Positions 23,622-32,321 of a DNA stretch of 64,000 nt are shown here, piece after piece. The notes beneath the pieces were generated by a model. That model saw nothing but the letters and a program-made list of their open reading frames with translations. It made no database searches and was not told where the DNA came from. Numbering within the stretch: the stretch's first letter is position 1; the number at the start of each line of letters is the position of its first letter. Origin of the DNA: Candidatus Izemoplasmatales bacterium (GTDB taxonomy: Bacteria; Bacillota_I; Bacilli_A; Izemoplasmatales; Hujiaoplasmataceae); NCBI GenBank assembly GCA_028698875.1, contig JAQVVR010000005.1:19916-83915 (forward strand), in the 5' to 3' direction. Made by a program: the position numbers and the translations under genes.

Positions 23622-26258
23622 ATGAAATATTTAACTGGAAACCAAATAAGACAAATGTGGCTTGATTTCTTTCAAAGCAAAGGTCATAGTGTTGAACAAG
23701 GAGCATCTTTAGTTCCAAATGACGATCCAACATTACTGTGGATGAATGCGGGAGTGGCCGCTTTAAAAAAATATTTTGATGGTTCGATCGTGCCGAAGAA
23801 TCCACGAATTGTGAATGCGCAAAAATGCATTCGCACTAACGACATTGAGAATGTCGGTAAAACAGCACGCCATCATACTTTTTTTGAAATGCTTGGCAAT
23901 TTTTCAATCGGCGATTATTTTCGTAAAGAAGCTATCACGTGGGGATTTGAGCTTTTGACAGACCCGCAATGGTTTGGTTTTGATAAGAATCGACTTTATA
24001 TGACTGTTTATTATAATGATCAGGAATCTGCCGATCAATGGATCGCTTGTGGAATTGAACCATCCCATGTCATAGCGACAAAAGACGCGAACTTTTGGGA
24101 GATTGGGGAAGGACCTTGCGGACCATGCACCGAAATTTTCTTTGACCGTGGCGAAAAATACGGTACGATTGGTCCTGAAGCGATCCGTGATGATATCGAA
24201 AACGAAAGATATATCGAGATATGGAATATCGTTTTATCTCAATTTAACGCTAAACCAGGATTATTACGCAGTGAATATCCGGAATTGCCCAAGAAAAACA
24301 TTGATACTGGTTGTGGACTTGAACGAATCGCTACCGTCATTCAAGAAGTAAAGACCAATTATGATACTGACTTGTTTACCCCTATTATGGCGAAAATAAC
24401 CGAAATTTCCGGTGTTATGTACGAAGGCCAAATGGCTTTTAAAGTCATTGCCGACCATATTCGTACGGTGACATTTGCAATTGCGGATGGCGCTTTGTTA
24501 TCAAATGAGGGTCGGGGCTATGTGCTCAGACGTTTATTACGAAGAGCGGTAAAATATGGTCGTCAACTGGGAATTGATCGTCCGTTTATGGATGAATTAG
24601 TAGATGTTGTCGGTGATATTATGCATGGGTACTACCCCAATATTATCGAACAAACCTCGATAATCAAAAAGATCATCAATGCTGAAGAAACCAAATTTCT
24701 TGAAACGCTTGTTGCTGGAGAGAAGAAATTTCAAATAATAGCTCAGGACAGTAACAATAATGTAATCTCTGGAGCTGATGCTTTTCTACTGTATGATACT
24801 TTTGGATTTCCGATTGAACTCACAATTGAATATGCAGAGGAAAAAGGGTTGTGTGTTGATACTAACGCTTTTAAAGCGGAAATGGAAAAACAAAAAGAGC
24901 GAGCCCGTAATGCCCGTAAAGACGTTCAGTCAATGAAATCCCAAAATGAAGAGTATCTTTCATTCACTGATTCGTCAACATTTGTCGGTTATGACACTTT
25001 GACTGAGCATACCCGAATTATCAAAGTGTTCCCCGAAGGTCTTGTTTTAGAAAAAACACCGTTTTATGCCACTTCAGGAGGTCAAGTAGCTGATGTTGGT
25101 ATGATTTATAACGATCGTTTTAGTGTTGAAGTAACAGATGTATCAAAATTACCTAACGGTCAATTTCTCCATCATTTTCATGTGCTAAACGGGAAAGTTG
25201 TGGAAGGCGCAAGTGTTTTTGCCCAAGTCTTTGCTCAAAAACGAGATTTGACGACATACAACCATTCGGCAACTCATCTGTTATTTAAAGCCTTACGTGA
25301 TTTGCTTGGCAATCATGTTTCCCAACAAGGAAGTCAGGTTACCAGCGAAATGTTACGCTTTGATTTCAATCATTTTGCCCCAATCACCGATGAACAAATC
25401 CTTAAAATAGAGACTATAGTCAATGAGATGATTCATGATTCGTATGATACTACAACAACGATTCTGTCTGTTGATGAAGCGATAAGCCGTGGAGCTGTGG
25501 CGGAATTTGGTGAGAAATATGGTGATCAGGTAAGAACGGTTGATTTAAAGTACACCCTTGATTTGTGTGGGGGAACACATGTCCGTAACTTGAAAGATAT
25601 AGAAAAATTCGCCATAAAAAGTGTATCATCAATCGGTTCGGGCATTTATCGAATCGAAGCTTTGACTAATATTAATGTCCAAAATATCGTCGCATCTTTA
25701 ACCGGTCTAAACCAAGAGATTGCTAACTTACTACACAAGGCTGAAGGCATTGTCAATGATGCCAAAGCGGATGGTATCAAGATTGATTTTGCGTTTCCCA
25801 TTAAGGAAACAGTGAGAGGATCTTATCAAGATGTGATTGATAAACATCTTGAATTTACGAATCTACAAAAAGCCGTTCGCGATTTGGAAAAAGAAATATC
25901 TCACCGTAAAGAAGAAATTACTTTGGAAAGTATGAGTCAATATTACTCATTGATAAAAAACAATATGTTAATTGAACGAATCGATAATCTAGATTCTAAT
26001 TCTGCTAAACAACTCGTCGATAATTTGTATATTAAGACGGATCGAGGCTTTATATTTATCGCCTCTGTGAAAGATGACAAAGTGATGTTCACCGCTAAAA
26101 GCGGAGATGTTTCAATTAACTGCGGAAAACTTGTTAAAGAAGCCGCTCAAATTTGTGAAGGTAACGGCGGCGGAAGACCTGATTTTGCTCAAGCGGGAGG
26201 AAAAAACCCATCTAAGGTTGATTTAGCATTAACTATGATTAGGAGGTCTGTCGCATGA
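23622..26258 (+). CDS. alaS: Alanyl-tRNA synthetase
   Basis: The 878-residue class II synthetase is full length. It has the catalytic domain (NAGV, RHHTFFEMLGNFS, GEGPCGPCTE), the editing domain with zinc ligands NHSATHLL and CGGTHV, and a C-terminal C-Ala domain with GNGGGRPDFAQAGG. It charges tRNA-Ala and hydrolyses mischarged Ser/Gly-tRNA. It is controlled by the T-box leader and starts an operon with ruvX and the DUF1292 gene, overlapping ruvX by four bases. AGGAGG is eight bases before the ATG. Confidence 0.96.
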   Translation: MKYLTGNQIRQMWLDFFQSKGHSVEQGASLVPNDDPTLLWMNAGVAALKKYFDGSIVPKNPRIVNAQKCIRTNDIENVGKTARHHTFFEMLGNFSIGDYFRKEAITWGFELLTDPQWFGFDKNRLYMTVYYNDQESADQWIACGIEPSHVIATKDANFWEIGEGPCGPCTEIFFDRGEKYGTIGPEAIRDDIENERYIEIWNIVLSQFNAKPGLLRSEYPELPKKNIDTGCGLERIATVIQEVKTNYDTDLFTPIMAKITEISGVMYEGQMAFKVIADHIRTVTFAIADGALLSNEGRGYVLRRLLRRAVKYGRQLGIDRPFMDELVDVVGDIMHGYYPNIIEQTSIIKKIINAEETKFLETLVAGEKKFQIIAQDSNNNVISGADAFLLYDTFGFPIELTIEYAEEKGLCVDTNAFKAEMEKQKERARNARKDVQSMKSQNEEYLSFTDSSTFVGYDTLTEHTRIIKVFPEGLVLEKTPFYATSGGQVADVGMIYNDRFSVEVTDVSKLPNGQFLHHFHVLNGKVVEGASVFAQVFAQKRDLTTYNHSATHLLFKALRDLLGNHVSQQGSQVTSEMLRFDFNHFAPITDEQILKIETIVNEMIHDSYDTTTTILSVDEAISRGAVAEFGEKYGDQVRTVDLKYTLDLCGGTHVRNLKDIEKFAIKSVSSIGSGIYRIEALTNINVQNIVASLTGLNQEIANLLHKAEGIVNDAKADGIKIDFAFPIKETVRGSYQDVIDKHLEFTNLQKAVRDLEKEISHRKEEITLESMSQYYSLIKNNMLIERIDNLDSNSAKQLVDNLYIKTDRGFIFIASVKDDKVMFTAKSGDVSINCGKLVKEAAQICEGNGGGRPDFAQAGGKNPSKVDLALTMIRRSVA

Positions 26259-26671
26259 GAATTCTTGGGCTAGACTTGGGTTCAAAAACGTTAGGAATCG
26301 CTTTATCGGATCCTTCAGCAATCTTAGCATGTGGGATGGAGACGTTCCAATTTCCTGAGAATAATTTTTCGTTGCCCCTTGACTATATTATCCGTTTTAT
26401 CGATAATAATAAAGTGGATGCAGTCGTTTTGGGCTATCCAAAAAATATGGATGGGTCAATTGGTTCGCAAGGCCATGTTTCTGAAGATTTTCGCGATGCC
26501 TTACAGAAAAAAATATCGATTCCAATCACTTTATGGGATGAACGATTGACTTCACGCATAGTAAATAGAGCCATGATTTCGGCCGATGTCTCCCGCAAGA
26601 AACGCAAAGAAAATGTTGACAGACTGGCGGCTACCGTCATTTTGCAAAGCTATCTCGATAGCAGAAAGTAG
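26255..26671 (+). CDS. ruvX: YqgF/RuvX Holliday-junction resolvase-like nuclease
   Basis: The 138-residue RNase H-fold protein has the N-terminal GLDLGSKTLGIALSDP with the first catalytic Asp, YPKNMDGSIG, and LWDERLTSR followed by a final NVDRLAATVILQSYL. The family is implicated in 16S rRNA 5-prime processing and in recombination. Position between alaS and the DUF1292 gene is the same as yrrK in Bacillus. It begins in an ATGA overlap with alaS. Confidence 0.93.
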   Translation: MRILGLDLGSKTLGIALSDPSAILACGMETFQFPENNFSLPLDYIIRFIDNNKVDAVVLGYPKNMDGSIGSQGHVSEDFRDALQKKISIPITLWDERLTSRIVNRAMISADVSRKKRKENVDRLAATVILQSYLDSRK

Positions 26672-26677
26672 GACAAG

Positions 26678-27013
26678 ATGGAAAAAGAAAATGATTATTT
26701 AATTGTAATTGATGAAACGGGCAAAGAAATAGAATGTGAAATTATCATGACCTTTGAATCGGAAGAATTTAAAAAGTCATATGTTATTTATCAAATCGTG
26801 GGTGATGAAACCCAAGAGTATTACGCTGCCAGTTACAACCCTCAAGATGGTGATGAAGGTAAACTTTCTGCTGTTGAAACTGATGAAGAATGGAACCACA
26901 TTGAAGAAGTCTTGGAAAATTATTTGGAAGAACAAGACGAAATTGATGATGAAGACGAAGAAGATGAAGAAGATGATGAGGTCGAAACTGAAGATGATGG
27001 TGACGACGAATAG
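26678..27013 (+). CDS. DUF1292 protein (YrzB-like) with acidic tail
   Basis: The 111-residue protein has the DUF1292 core (VIDETGKEIECEIIMTFE, YYAASYNP, TDEEWNHIEEVLENY). Its C-terminal 25 residues are almost all Glu/Asp and are likely disordered. The family is conserved next to ruvX in Firmicutes but has no established function. AGGA precedes the ATG by about six bases. It follows ruvX by six bases, so it belongs to the alaS operon. An overlapping Lys-rich reading frame here is a shadow of the acidic repeats. Confidence 0.85.
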   Translation: MEKENDYLIVIDETGKEIECEIIMTFESEEFKKSYVIYQIVGDETQEYYAASYNPQDGDEGKLSAVETDEEWNHIEEVLENYLEEQDEIDDEDEEDEEDDEVETEDDGDDE

Positions 27014-27025
27014 AAATAAAATGAT

Positions 27026-27060
27026 TAAGAGTGGTAGTATAACTCTTATATCTTTTTTGT
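27026..27060 (+). terminator. Possible weak terminator after the DUF1292 gene
   Basis: TAAGAGT (27026-27032) pairs with ACTCTTA (27042-27048), followed by TATCTTTTTT. The stem is AT-rich and the T run starts three bases late, so read-through into trmR is likely. Confidence 0.4.
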
Positions 27061-27069
27061 CGTGATACT

Positions 27070-27666
27070 ATGAGACAATTTCAAAGCGAGTTGTTATCAC
27101 GGCTGGAGCATGAGGCAGACCAACTACGCATACCCATCATGAAACCCGATGGGATAGCCCTCTTGCGACAGTTAATCCATATTGGCAAAGTTAAAACCGT
27201 TTTAGAAATCGGAACAGCTATTGGATACAGTGCGATAGCGATGGCATCGATGACAGATGTTACTGTCGTATCCATCGAACGTGATGAAATAATGTATGAA
27301 AAGGCGCGAAACAATTGTGATATGGCCAATCTTTCTGATCGGATTCAACTCATCTTTGCGGATGCATTGTCGATGGATATTTTTGCATTGGGTTCATTCG
27401 ATCTATTGTTTATTGATGCAGCCAAAGGGCAAAACTTGCCGCTTTTCCAAAAGTTTGCTTGCTTAGTATCACCGGGAGGAATCATCGTCATTGATAACCT
27501 ATTGTTCCATGGATTCGTTGCGAATCCAGAGACTATTATTAGTCGTGATCGAAGACAGATGATTCATAAGATTCAGCAATTTACTGAATGGATTCTTGCC
27601 AATGCCAACTATGATACTCATATTTATAATCTTGGTGATGGGATTGGGGTATGCTATAAAAAATAG
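27070..27666 (+). CDS. trmR: tRNA 5-hydroxyuridine methyltransferase TrmR (YrrM-like O-methyltransferase)
   Basis: The 198-residue class I methyltransferase has SAM motif I VLEIGTAIGYSAIAMA and the metal-binding motif LLFIDAAKGQ of the catechol-OMT-like family. In Bacillus the orthologue YrrM/TrmR methylates 5-hydroxyuridine at tRNA position 34 to 5-methoxyuridine. The next two genes encode the hydroxylating proteins TrhP1 and TrhP2, which supports the same function here. The ribosome site is weak. No MltG gene separates it from the DUF1292 gene, unlike in Bacillus. Confidence 0.85.
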   Translation: MRQFQSELLSRLEHEADQLRIPIMKPDGIALLRQLIHIGKVKTVLEIGTAIGYSAIAMASMTDVTVVSIERDEIMYEKARNNCDMANLSDRIQLIFADALSMDIFALGSFDLLFIDAAKGQNLPLFQKFACLVSPGGIIVIDNLLFHGFVANPETIISRDRRQMIHKIQQFTEWILANANYDTHIYNLGDGIGVCYKK

Positions 27667-27687
27667 TCAAAAAAGGGGAGAAAACGA

Positions 27688-28563
27688 ATGCGTATCGTTG
27701 TGACACTGCATTCTTTACTGGAAATGAAACAGATGTCCGCACTAGGTGCGGATGTCTTTTTAGTCAATTCCGATTGTCTCTCTACAAAAACAATGAAGTG
27801 TTTTTCAAAGATGGACATCGCAACAATTATTGAGGAAGCTCATCAAATTAATAAACTAGTCTATGTGAATTTGAACACGATAATCCATGAACCGGATATT
27901 CCCATTCTTGAAGCGTTTTTATTGTTTTTGGCAGCAACCAACATTGATGGTATCGTTTGTTTTGATTTATCGGTTGTTGCTTTGGCTGAGCAATATGGAT
28001 TAAATGACAAGATTATATATCAGCCGGGAACAATGAATACCAATTCCTATGATCCTTGGTTTTTCCGAAAATTAAAAATTAAAGGTATTACCCTATCCAA
28101 AGATATTACTTTGGCAGAACTCATTGCCATTGGCGAAAATTACCAAGGCATGGAGATTTCCCTTGTGGGCCATGGTTATTCGTTTTTGTTTTATTCCAAA
28201 CGACTATTACTTAAAAGTTATTTTGAGTATCGAGGAAAGCCGGTTCCCAACCTTTCAAATTGTGATGGCTTCCGTTTGATTGAAAATCAACGTCCGGAGG
28301 AGATGTATCCCATTTATGAAGATGGGTTTGGAACACACATTTTTCGCTCTCGGAAACTCCAATCATTTAATGAAGTCAAAGTAATGCGTCCATATTTATC
28401 AGATTTTTTTGTCGATCGAATGTTTATTGAAGATGAAGAGTATTATGCTTCTATTGGAGCATACAAGGATGAAACAAACGAACTGCTTTTTTTAAACCGT
28501 TACGGCAATAGTTATGACAGTGGTTTCTATTATCAAAAAAACAAAGAGCGTGATCACATATGA
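27688..28563 (+). CDS. trhP1: U32-family tRNA hydroxylation protein TrhP1 (YrrN-like)
   Basis: The 291-residue protein resembles the shorter member of the paired U32 proteins next to trmR. It has a TIM-barrel-like start MRIVVTLHSLLEMKQMSALGADVFLV and a middle motif YQPGTMNTNSYD. In Bacillus, YrrN/YrrO (TrhP1/P2) are needed for prephenate-dependent 5-hydroxylation of uridine 34 in tRNA. Older annotations call it peptidase or collagenase, which is probably wrong. AAAAAGGGGAG precedes the ATG. It overlaps trhP2 by four bases. Confidence 0.8.
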   Translation: MRIVVTLHSLLEMKQMSALGADVFLVNSDCLSTKTMKCFSKMDIATIIEEAHQINKLVYVNLNTIIHEPDIPILEAFLLFLAATNIDGIVCFDLSVVALAEQYGLNDKIIYQPGTMNTNSYDPWFFRKLKIKGITLSKDITLAELIAIGENYQGMEISLVGHGYSFLFYSKRLLLKSYFEYRGKPVPNLSNCDGFRLIENQRPEEMYPIYEDGFGTHIFRSRKLQSFNEVKVMRPYLSDFFVDRMFIEDEEYYASIGAYKDETNELLFLNRYGNSYDSGFYYQKNKERDHI

Positions 28564-29744
28564 AACCAGAACTTTTGGCTCCGGCCGGTGATTTAGAACG
28601 CTTAAAAGTCGCTTTATTATATGGGGCAGACGCGGTTTATATTGGCGGCACACAATTTTCTTTACGCTTTCGTGCTTCTAATTTTACTTTATCTGAAATC
28701 GCTGCCGGTGTTAAGTTTGCTCATGCACTGGGAAAGAAAGTATATGTTACGGCTAATATCGTCATGCATAATGATGATTTAGATGGATTAGACGCATATC
28801 TTTCCGATTTAGAAAAAATGGGTGTTGATGCGGTTATTGCTTCATCGCCGTATGTGGTTGATCGAGCCATTCAGCATCCTCGGTTGGCAATTCACTTATC
28901 AACACAACAATCTGTCGCTTCAAGTGTTTTAGTTAATTTTTGGGGCAAAATGGGGGTTAGTCGCGTTGTTCTTGCTCGAGAAGTATCATTAGAAGAGATA
29001 AAAATGATAAAAAGTGCTACAAACGTTGAATTAGAAGTATTCATTCATGGGGGTATGTGTTCTTCATATTCGGGTCGATGTACATTAAGCAATGATATGA
29101 CTGATCGGGATGCAAATCGTGGTGGATGCGCTCATAGTTGTCGATGGAACTATGATTTATATCGATATGGTGAATTATTAAGCAATGGTGCTGATTTTCA
29201 AATGGCTTCCAAAGATCTCCAAACAATCAGAATAATTCCGGATTTGATTGTTTCGGGTGTCACAGCTCTTAAAATTGAAGGACGAATGAAGTCCCTTCAT
29301 TACATTGCGACAGTCGTTAATGCATACCGAAGAGTTATTGATGATACCCTTTCTCATCATTTGCTTCCTTGGAACGAATATGAAAATGCCATTGCCAAAG
29401 CGGAAAATCGGAAAACATCTTCAGGCTTTCTTGTGGGTGAATTGTCGTATGAGCAACAATTGTATCAACAAGGGATAATTGAGCCATCACAAGATTTTGT
29501 CGGGGTTATCTTAGATTATGATGCGATAACGAAAATCGCCACTATCGGACAAAGAAATGTCTTTAAAGACGGTGATACCGTCGAATTGTTTACTCCTGAT
29601 AATCGAAATGAACTGTTGATAATTCAAAATTTGCAGGATGCCGACGGGAATCCAGTTAAAATCGCTAATCATGCAATGCAAATTTTGAGGATGCCAATTT
29701 GTCAAACAGTTAAATTATATGATTTATTAAGGAAGGTGCCATAA
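28560..29744 (+). CDS. trhP2: U32-family tRNA hydroxylation protein TrhP2 (YrrO-like)
   Basis: The 394-residue protein opens with the U32 signature KPELLAPAGDLERLKVALLYGADAVY, split here as KPELLAPAGD and LYGADAVYIGG. It has the conserved segment HGGMCSSYSGRC followed by GGCAHSCRW, giving four Cys suited to an iron-sulfur cluster as in TrhP/RlhA. KIEGRMKSLHY is the usual U32 motif. With TrhP1 it should install 5-hydroxyuridine at tRNA position 34. It lies directly before udk with no gap. Confidence 0.87.
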   Translation: MKPELLAPAGDLERLKVALLYGADAVYIGGTQFSLRFRASNFTLSEIAAGVKFAHALGKKVYVTANIVMHNDDLDGLDAYLSDLEKMGVDAVIASSPYVVDRAIQHPRLAIHLSTQQSVASSVLVNFWGKMGVSRVVLAREVSLEEIKMIKSATNVELEVFIHGGMCSSYSGRCTLSNDMTDRDANRGGCAHSCRWNYDLYRYGELLSNGADFQMASKDLQTIRIIPDLIVSGVTALKIEGRMKSLHYIATVVNAYRRVIDDTLSHHLLPWNEYENAIAKAENRKTSSGFLVGELSYEQQLYQQGIIEPSQDFVGVILDYDAITKIATIGQRNVFKDGDTVELFTPDNRNELLIIQNLQDADGNPVKIANHAMQILRMPICQTVKLYDLLRKVP

Positions 29745-30365
29745 ATGGAAAAACCATTGGTTATTGCTGTAGCTGGAGGTTCATCTTCTGGGAAAACAAC
29801 AGTGGTAAATAAAATAACTAAAAATCTACCTCTTTTTGACATTGTCGTCATCAAACACGATGATTATTATAAGGATCAAAGTGAAATGACGATTGAAGAA
29901 CGCAGAAAGGTTAACTATGATCATCCATTTGCGCTCGATAATGATTTATTTTATAATCATATTACGATGCTATTGAATCATCAGCAAATCGAAAAACCAA
30001 CTTATGATTTTGTCAATTTAACCCGTGCTTTGGCCACTGAAATGGTCAAATCGGCAAAAATCATTATTTTGGAAGGTATTCTTGTTTTGGAGGATGCACG
30101 GATTCGGGATTTGGCAGATATTAAAATATTTGTTGAAGCTGATGATGACCTACGATTTATTCGTCGGATGAAACGGGATATTAACGAACGCGGAAGAACT
30201 ATCGATCAAGTAATCGATCAGTATTTAACAACAGTAAAACCGATGTTTTTTGCTTTTGTGAAACCAACAAAACGATATGCGGATATCATCATTCCCAATG
30301 ATTATAGTCATGATGTTGCGGTAGATATCATAAATGCAAAAATATTGTCTATCTTAAATAAGTAA
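29745..30365 (+). CDS. udk: Uridine kinase
   Basis: The 206-residue P-loop kinase has Walker A GGSSSGKTT, followed by KHDDYYKD and YDHPFALD, typical of uridine/cytidine kinases. It phosphorylates uridine and cytidine for nucleotide salvage. The start immediately follows the trhP2 stop, with GGAAGGTG upstream. Position after the trhP pair and before greA matches the Bacillus order. Confidence 0.93.
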   Translation: MEKPLVIAVAGGSSSGKTTVVNKITKNLPLFDIVVIKHDDYYKDQSEMTIEERRKVNYDHPFALDNDLFYNHITMLLNHQQIEKPTYDFVNLTRALATEMVKSAKIIILEGILVLEDARIRDLADIKIFVEADDDLRFIRRMKRDINERGRTIDQVIDQYLTTVKPMFFAFVKPTKRYADIIIPNDYSHDVAVDIINAKILSILNK

Positions 30366-30369
30366 GGTA

Positions 30370-30378
30370 TGATATAAT
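30370..30378 (+). promoter_or_regulatory. Extended -10 promoter of greA
   Basis: TGATATAAT (TG-n-TATAAT) between udk and greA; no convincing -35. Confidence 0.5.
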
Positions 30379-30406
30379 AATCTACATTCTATAAGGAGCG
30401 ATTACA

Positions 30407-30874
30407 ATGGAAAACACCTTTAAACTGACGGAAGCCGGTTTTGAAAAAATGAAACAAGAATTGGACCAACTAAAAGACGTCGATCGGAAGAAAAATCTTG
30501 AAGCTTTGCGCGATGCCAGAGCACAGGGCGATTTGTCAGAAAACGCTGATTATGATGCTGCCCGAGATGAACAGGCACGTATTGAAGCACGCATCAAAGA
30601 AATCGAGAACATCTTGAAGCACGCCGAAATAATCAAAGAAACGAATTCAAAAATTGTCTCGATTGGAAAAACAATATCACTGAAATTTCTAGCTACAAAC
30701 AGTATCAAAGAATACACAGTTGTTGGACATTTAGAAGCCAACCCATTGGCAGGAAAGATTTCCAATGAATCGCCCATCGGGAAAGCCATTATTGGTTTAC
30801 GTAAAGGGGCAAAAATAACTTACAAGGCCGAAACCGGCAAAGAAATTAAAATCGAAATTCTTGATATCAAATAA
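30407..30874 (+). CDS. greA: Transcription elongation factor GreA
   Basis: The 155-residue protein has the N-terminal coiled coil with the catalytic acidic tip (RAQGDLSENADYDAAR) and a C-terminal FKBP-like domain ending LRKGAKITYKAETGKE. It rescues backtracked RNA polymerase by stimulating transcript cleavage. AAGGAGCG is about eight bases before the ATG. It has its own promoter and a weak terminator. Confidence 0.95.
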   Translation: MENTFKLTEAGFEKMKQELDQLKDVDRKKNLEALRDARAQGDLSENADYDAARDEQARIEARIKEIENILKHAEIIKETNSKIVSIGKTISLKFLATNSIKEYTVVGHLEANPLAGKISNESPIGKAIIGLRKGAKITYKAETGKEIKIEILDIK

Positions 30875-30888
30875 TTCATCTAAAAAAA

Positions 30889-30916
30889 GAGAAAATTTTA
30901 TTTTTTTCTCCTTTTT
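30889..30916 (+). terminator. Weak terminator after greA
   Basis: GAGAAAA (30889-30895) pairs with TTTTCTC (30904-30910), followed after one base by five T. The stem is mostly A-T. Confidence 0.5.
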
Positions 30917-30933
30917 GTTTAGGAGGGAATCCT

Positions 30934-31638
30934 ATGATTGCTATCATCGCTGCTATGGATAAAGAATTGCATTCGTTGTTAGATCAAGTTACGATCTTTA
31001 AGACAGAAGTTGTAGCGGAAAAAACATTTTTTGTGGGAACGCTTTCTGGTAAGGATGTAATTATTGCTAAGTCAGGTATTGGAAAAGTCAATGCTGCCGT
31101 GACCACAGCGATCCTTTTGGATCATTATGCGGTAGATTTTGTCATTAACACTGGTTTGGCGGGCGGCATTGCCCCAGCCAAAAGTGGTGATATCGTTATA
31201 GCTGCTGATGTGGCGTACTCCGATGTTGATTTTCGCGTCATCAACCCAGAACTATCTTTTGGACAAATGGAAGGAGAACCATTTTTGGTTGCTTCTGATA
31301 TTGCACTAATACAGTTAGCCAAAGAAGTATTAGTTGAATTCAAGATCGATTTTCAACTCGGCACTTTGGTATCTGGTGATCAGTTTGTGACTTCTAAGAA
31401 GAAAATAAAAATGATTATGGACAATGTAGATACTGTAATTGCCTGTGAAATGGAAGGAATGGCAGTAGCGCTGACTTGTTATCATTTTAAGACACCGTTT
31501 ATTATCATTAGAGGAGTATCCGATATAATCGATGCCACCAAACAGGTCTCAGATTATTATGCGATATCAACTTCAATAGCTAAAAAAACAACTGACTTTG
31601 TGATTCGCTTCATTGAAAAATGCCAATGGAACAAATAA
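30934..31638 (+). CDS. mtnN: 5'-methylthioadenosine/S-adenosylhomocysteine nucleosidase
   Basis: The 234-residue enzyme starts IAIIAAMDKEL and contains the conserved GIGKVNAAV, NTGLAGG, EMEGMAVA (substrate Glu) and RGVSDIID with the catalytic Asp. It cleaves adenine from MTA and SAH made by methyltransferases and radical SAM enzymes, several of which are in this window. AGGAGGGAA precedes the ATG. It overlaps the next gene by 19 bases. Confidence 0.94.
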   Translation: MIAIIAAMDKELHSLLDQVTIFKTEVVAEKTFFVGTLSGKDVIIAKSGIGKVNAAVTTAILLDHYAVDFVINTGLAGGIAPAKSGDIVIAADVAYSDVDFRVINPELSFGQMEGEPFLVASDIALIQLAKEVLVEFKIDFQLGTLVSGDQFVTSKKKIKMIMDNVDTVIACEMEGMAVALTCYHFKTPFIIIRGVSDIIDATKQVSDYYAISTSIAKKTTDFVIRFIEKCQWNK

Positions 31639-32318
31639 TTTTGGCCGATCGGAAGATTCCATTTTTAGTTATTCGTAAAACGATTAAGCATATATATTTA
31701 CGAGTAAAACCAGAGGGCTATTTGCAAATTACAGCCAATCGTCACGTGGGGTACTTGGCTATTGAAGCGCTGATTCACAAGAATCAAAAACGGATTTTAG
31801 CAGAACTTATTAATATTGACCAAAGAACTTCTGTCAATCATGACGAAGCATGGATACTAGGAGAGATTTATCCTTGCTACAGAAATGTGAATTTTATCCA
31901 TGAAGTAGCCTTAGTCGATGGCAAATTAATGTTGCCATCATATAGCAGTGAAAAAGACGAGGTAAAAGCCACCGAAAAATACTATCAAAAGTTAGTCATC
32001 GTTACCGCCCAAGCGATCTTGGACAATCAAAAAGAACGATTGGGAAGACTTACTAATTATCAAAGTATTATTCTGAAAAGTCAAAGAATGAAAAGCCGAT
32101 TTGGATGCTGCCAACCACAAAAACGAATTATCAAAATTAATAGTCTTTTGGGACGATTCAATCCGTTATATTTGGAAGCGATTCTAATTCATGAATTGGT
32201 TCATTTACAAGTCGCCAATCATGGCAAAGCGTTTTATGCTGTTTTGCTATCATATATTCCTAACTACCGTAAAATTCGTCAAGATCTCAATCGGATGGCA
32301 AAAACCATCGGAGTGTGA
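31620..32318 (+). CDS. YgjP/DUF45-family zinc metallopeptidase
   Basis: The 232-residue protein has the DUF45 pattern: an early RKTIKHIYLRVKPEG, a middle KSRFGCCQPQKRIIKINSLL and the zinc motif IHELVHLQVANHGKAF (HExxH with a downstream His). SprT-like peptidases have the same core. The natural substrate is unknown. The ATG at 31620 and a second in-frame ATG at 31626 are both inside the end of mtnN, so translation is probably coupled. No strong ribosome site is seen. It precedes the YgiQ-like gene by three bases. Confidence 0.82.
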   Translation: MPMEQIILADRKIPFLVIRKTIKHIYLRVKPEGYLQITANRHVGYLAIEALIHKNQKRILAELINIDQRTSVNHDEAWILGEIYPCYRNVNFIHEVALVDGKLMLPSYSSEKDEVKATEKYYQKLVIVTAQAILDNQKERLGRLTNYQSIILKSQRMKSRFGCCQPQKRIIKINSLLGRFNPLYLEAILIHELVHLQVANHGKAFYAVLLSYIPNYRKIRQDLNRMAKTIGV

Positions 32319-32321
32319 AAT

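Noticed and set aside
26754-27065. 103-residue Lys/Met-rich frame over the DUF1292 gene
   Set aside because: It is the shifted reading of Glu/Asp codon repeats; the DUF1292 frame has the family motifs and a ribosome site.
27688-29744. Collagenase or protease function for the U32 genes
   Set aside because: Adjacency to trmR and the cluster cysteines fit the tRNA hydroxylation proteins better.
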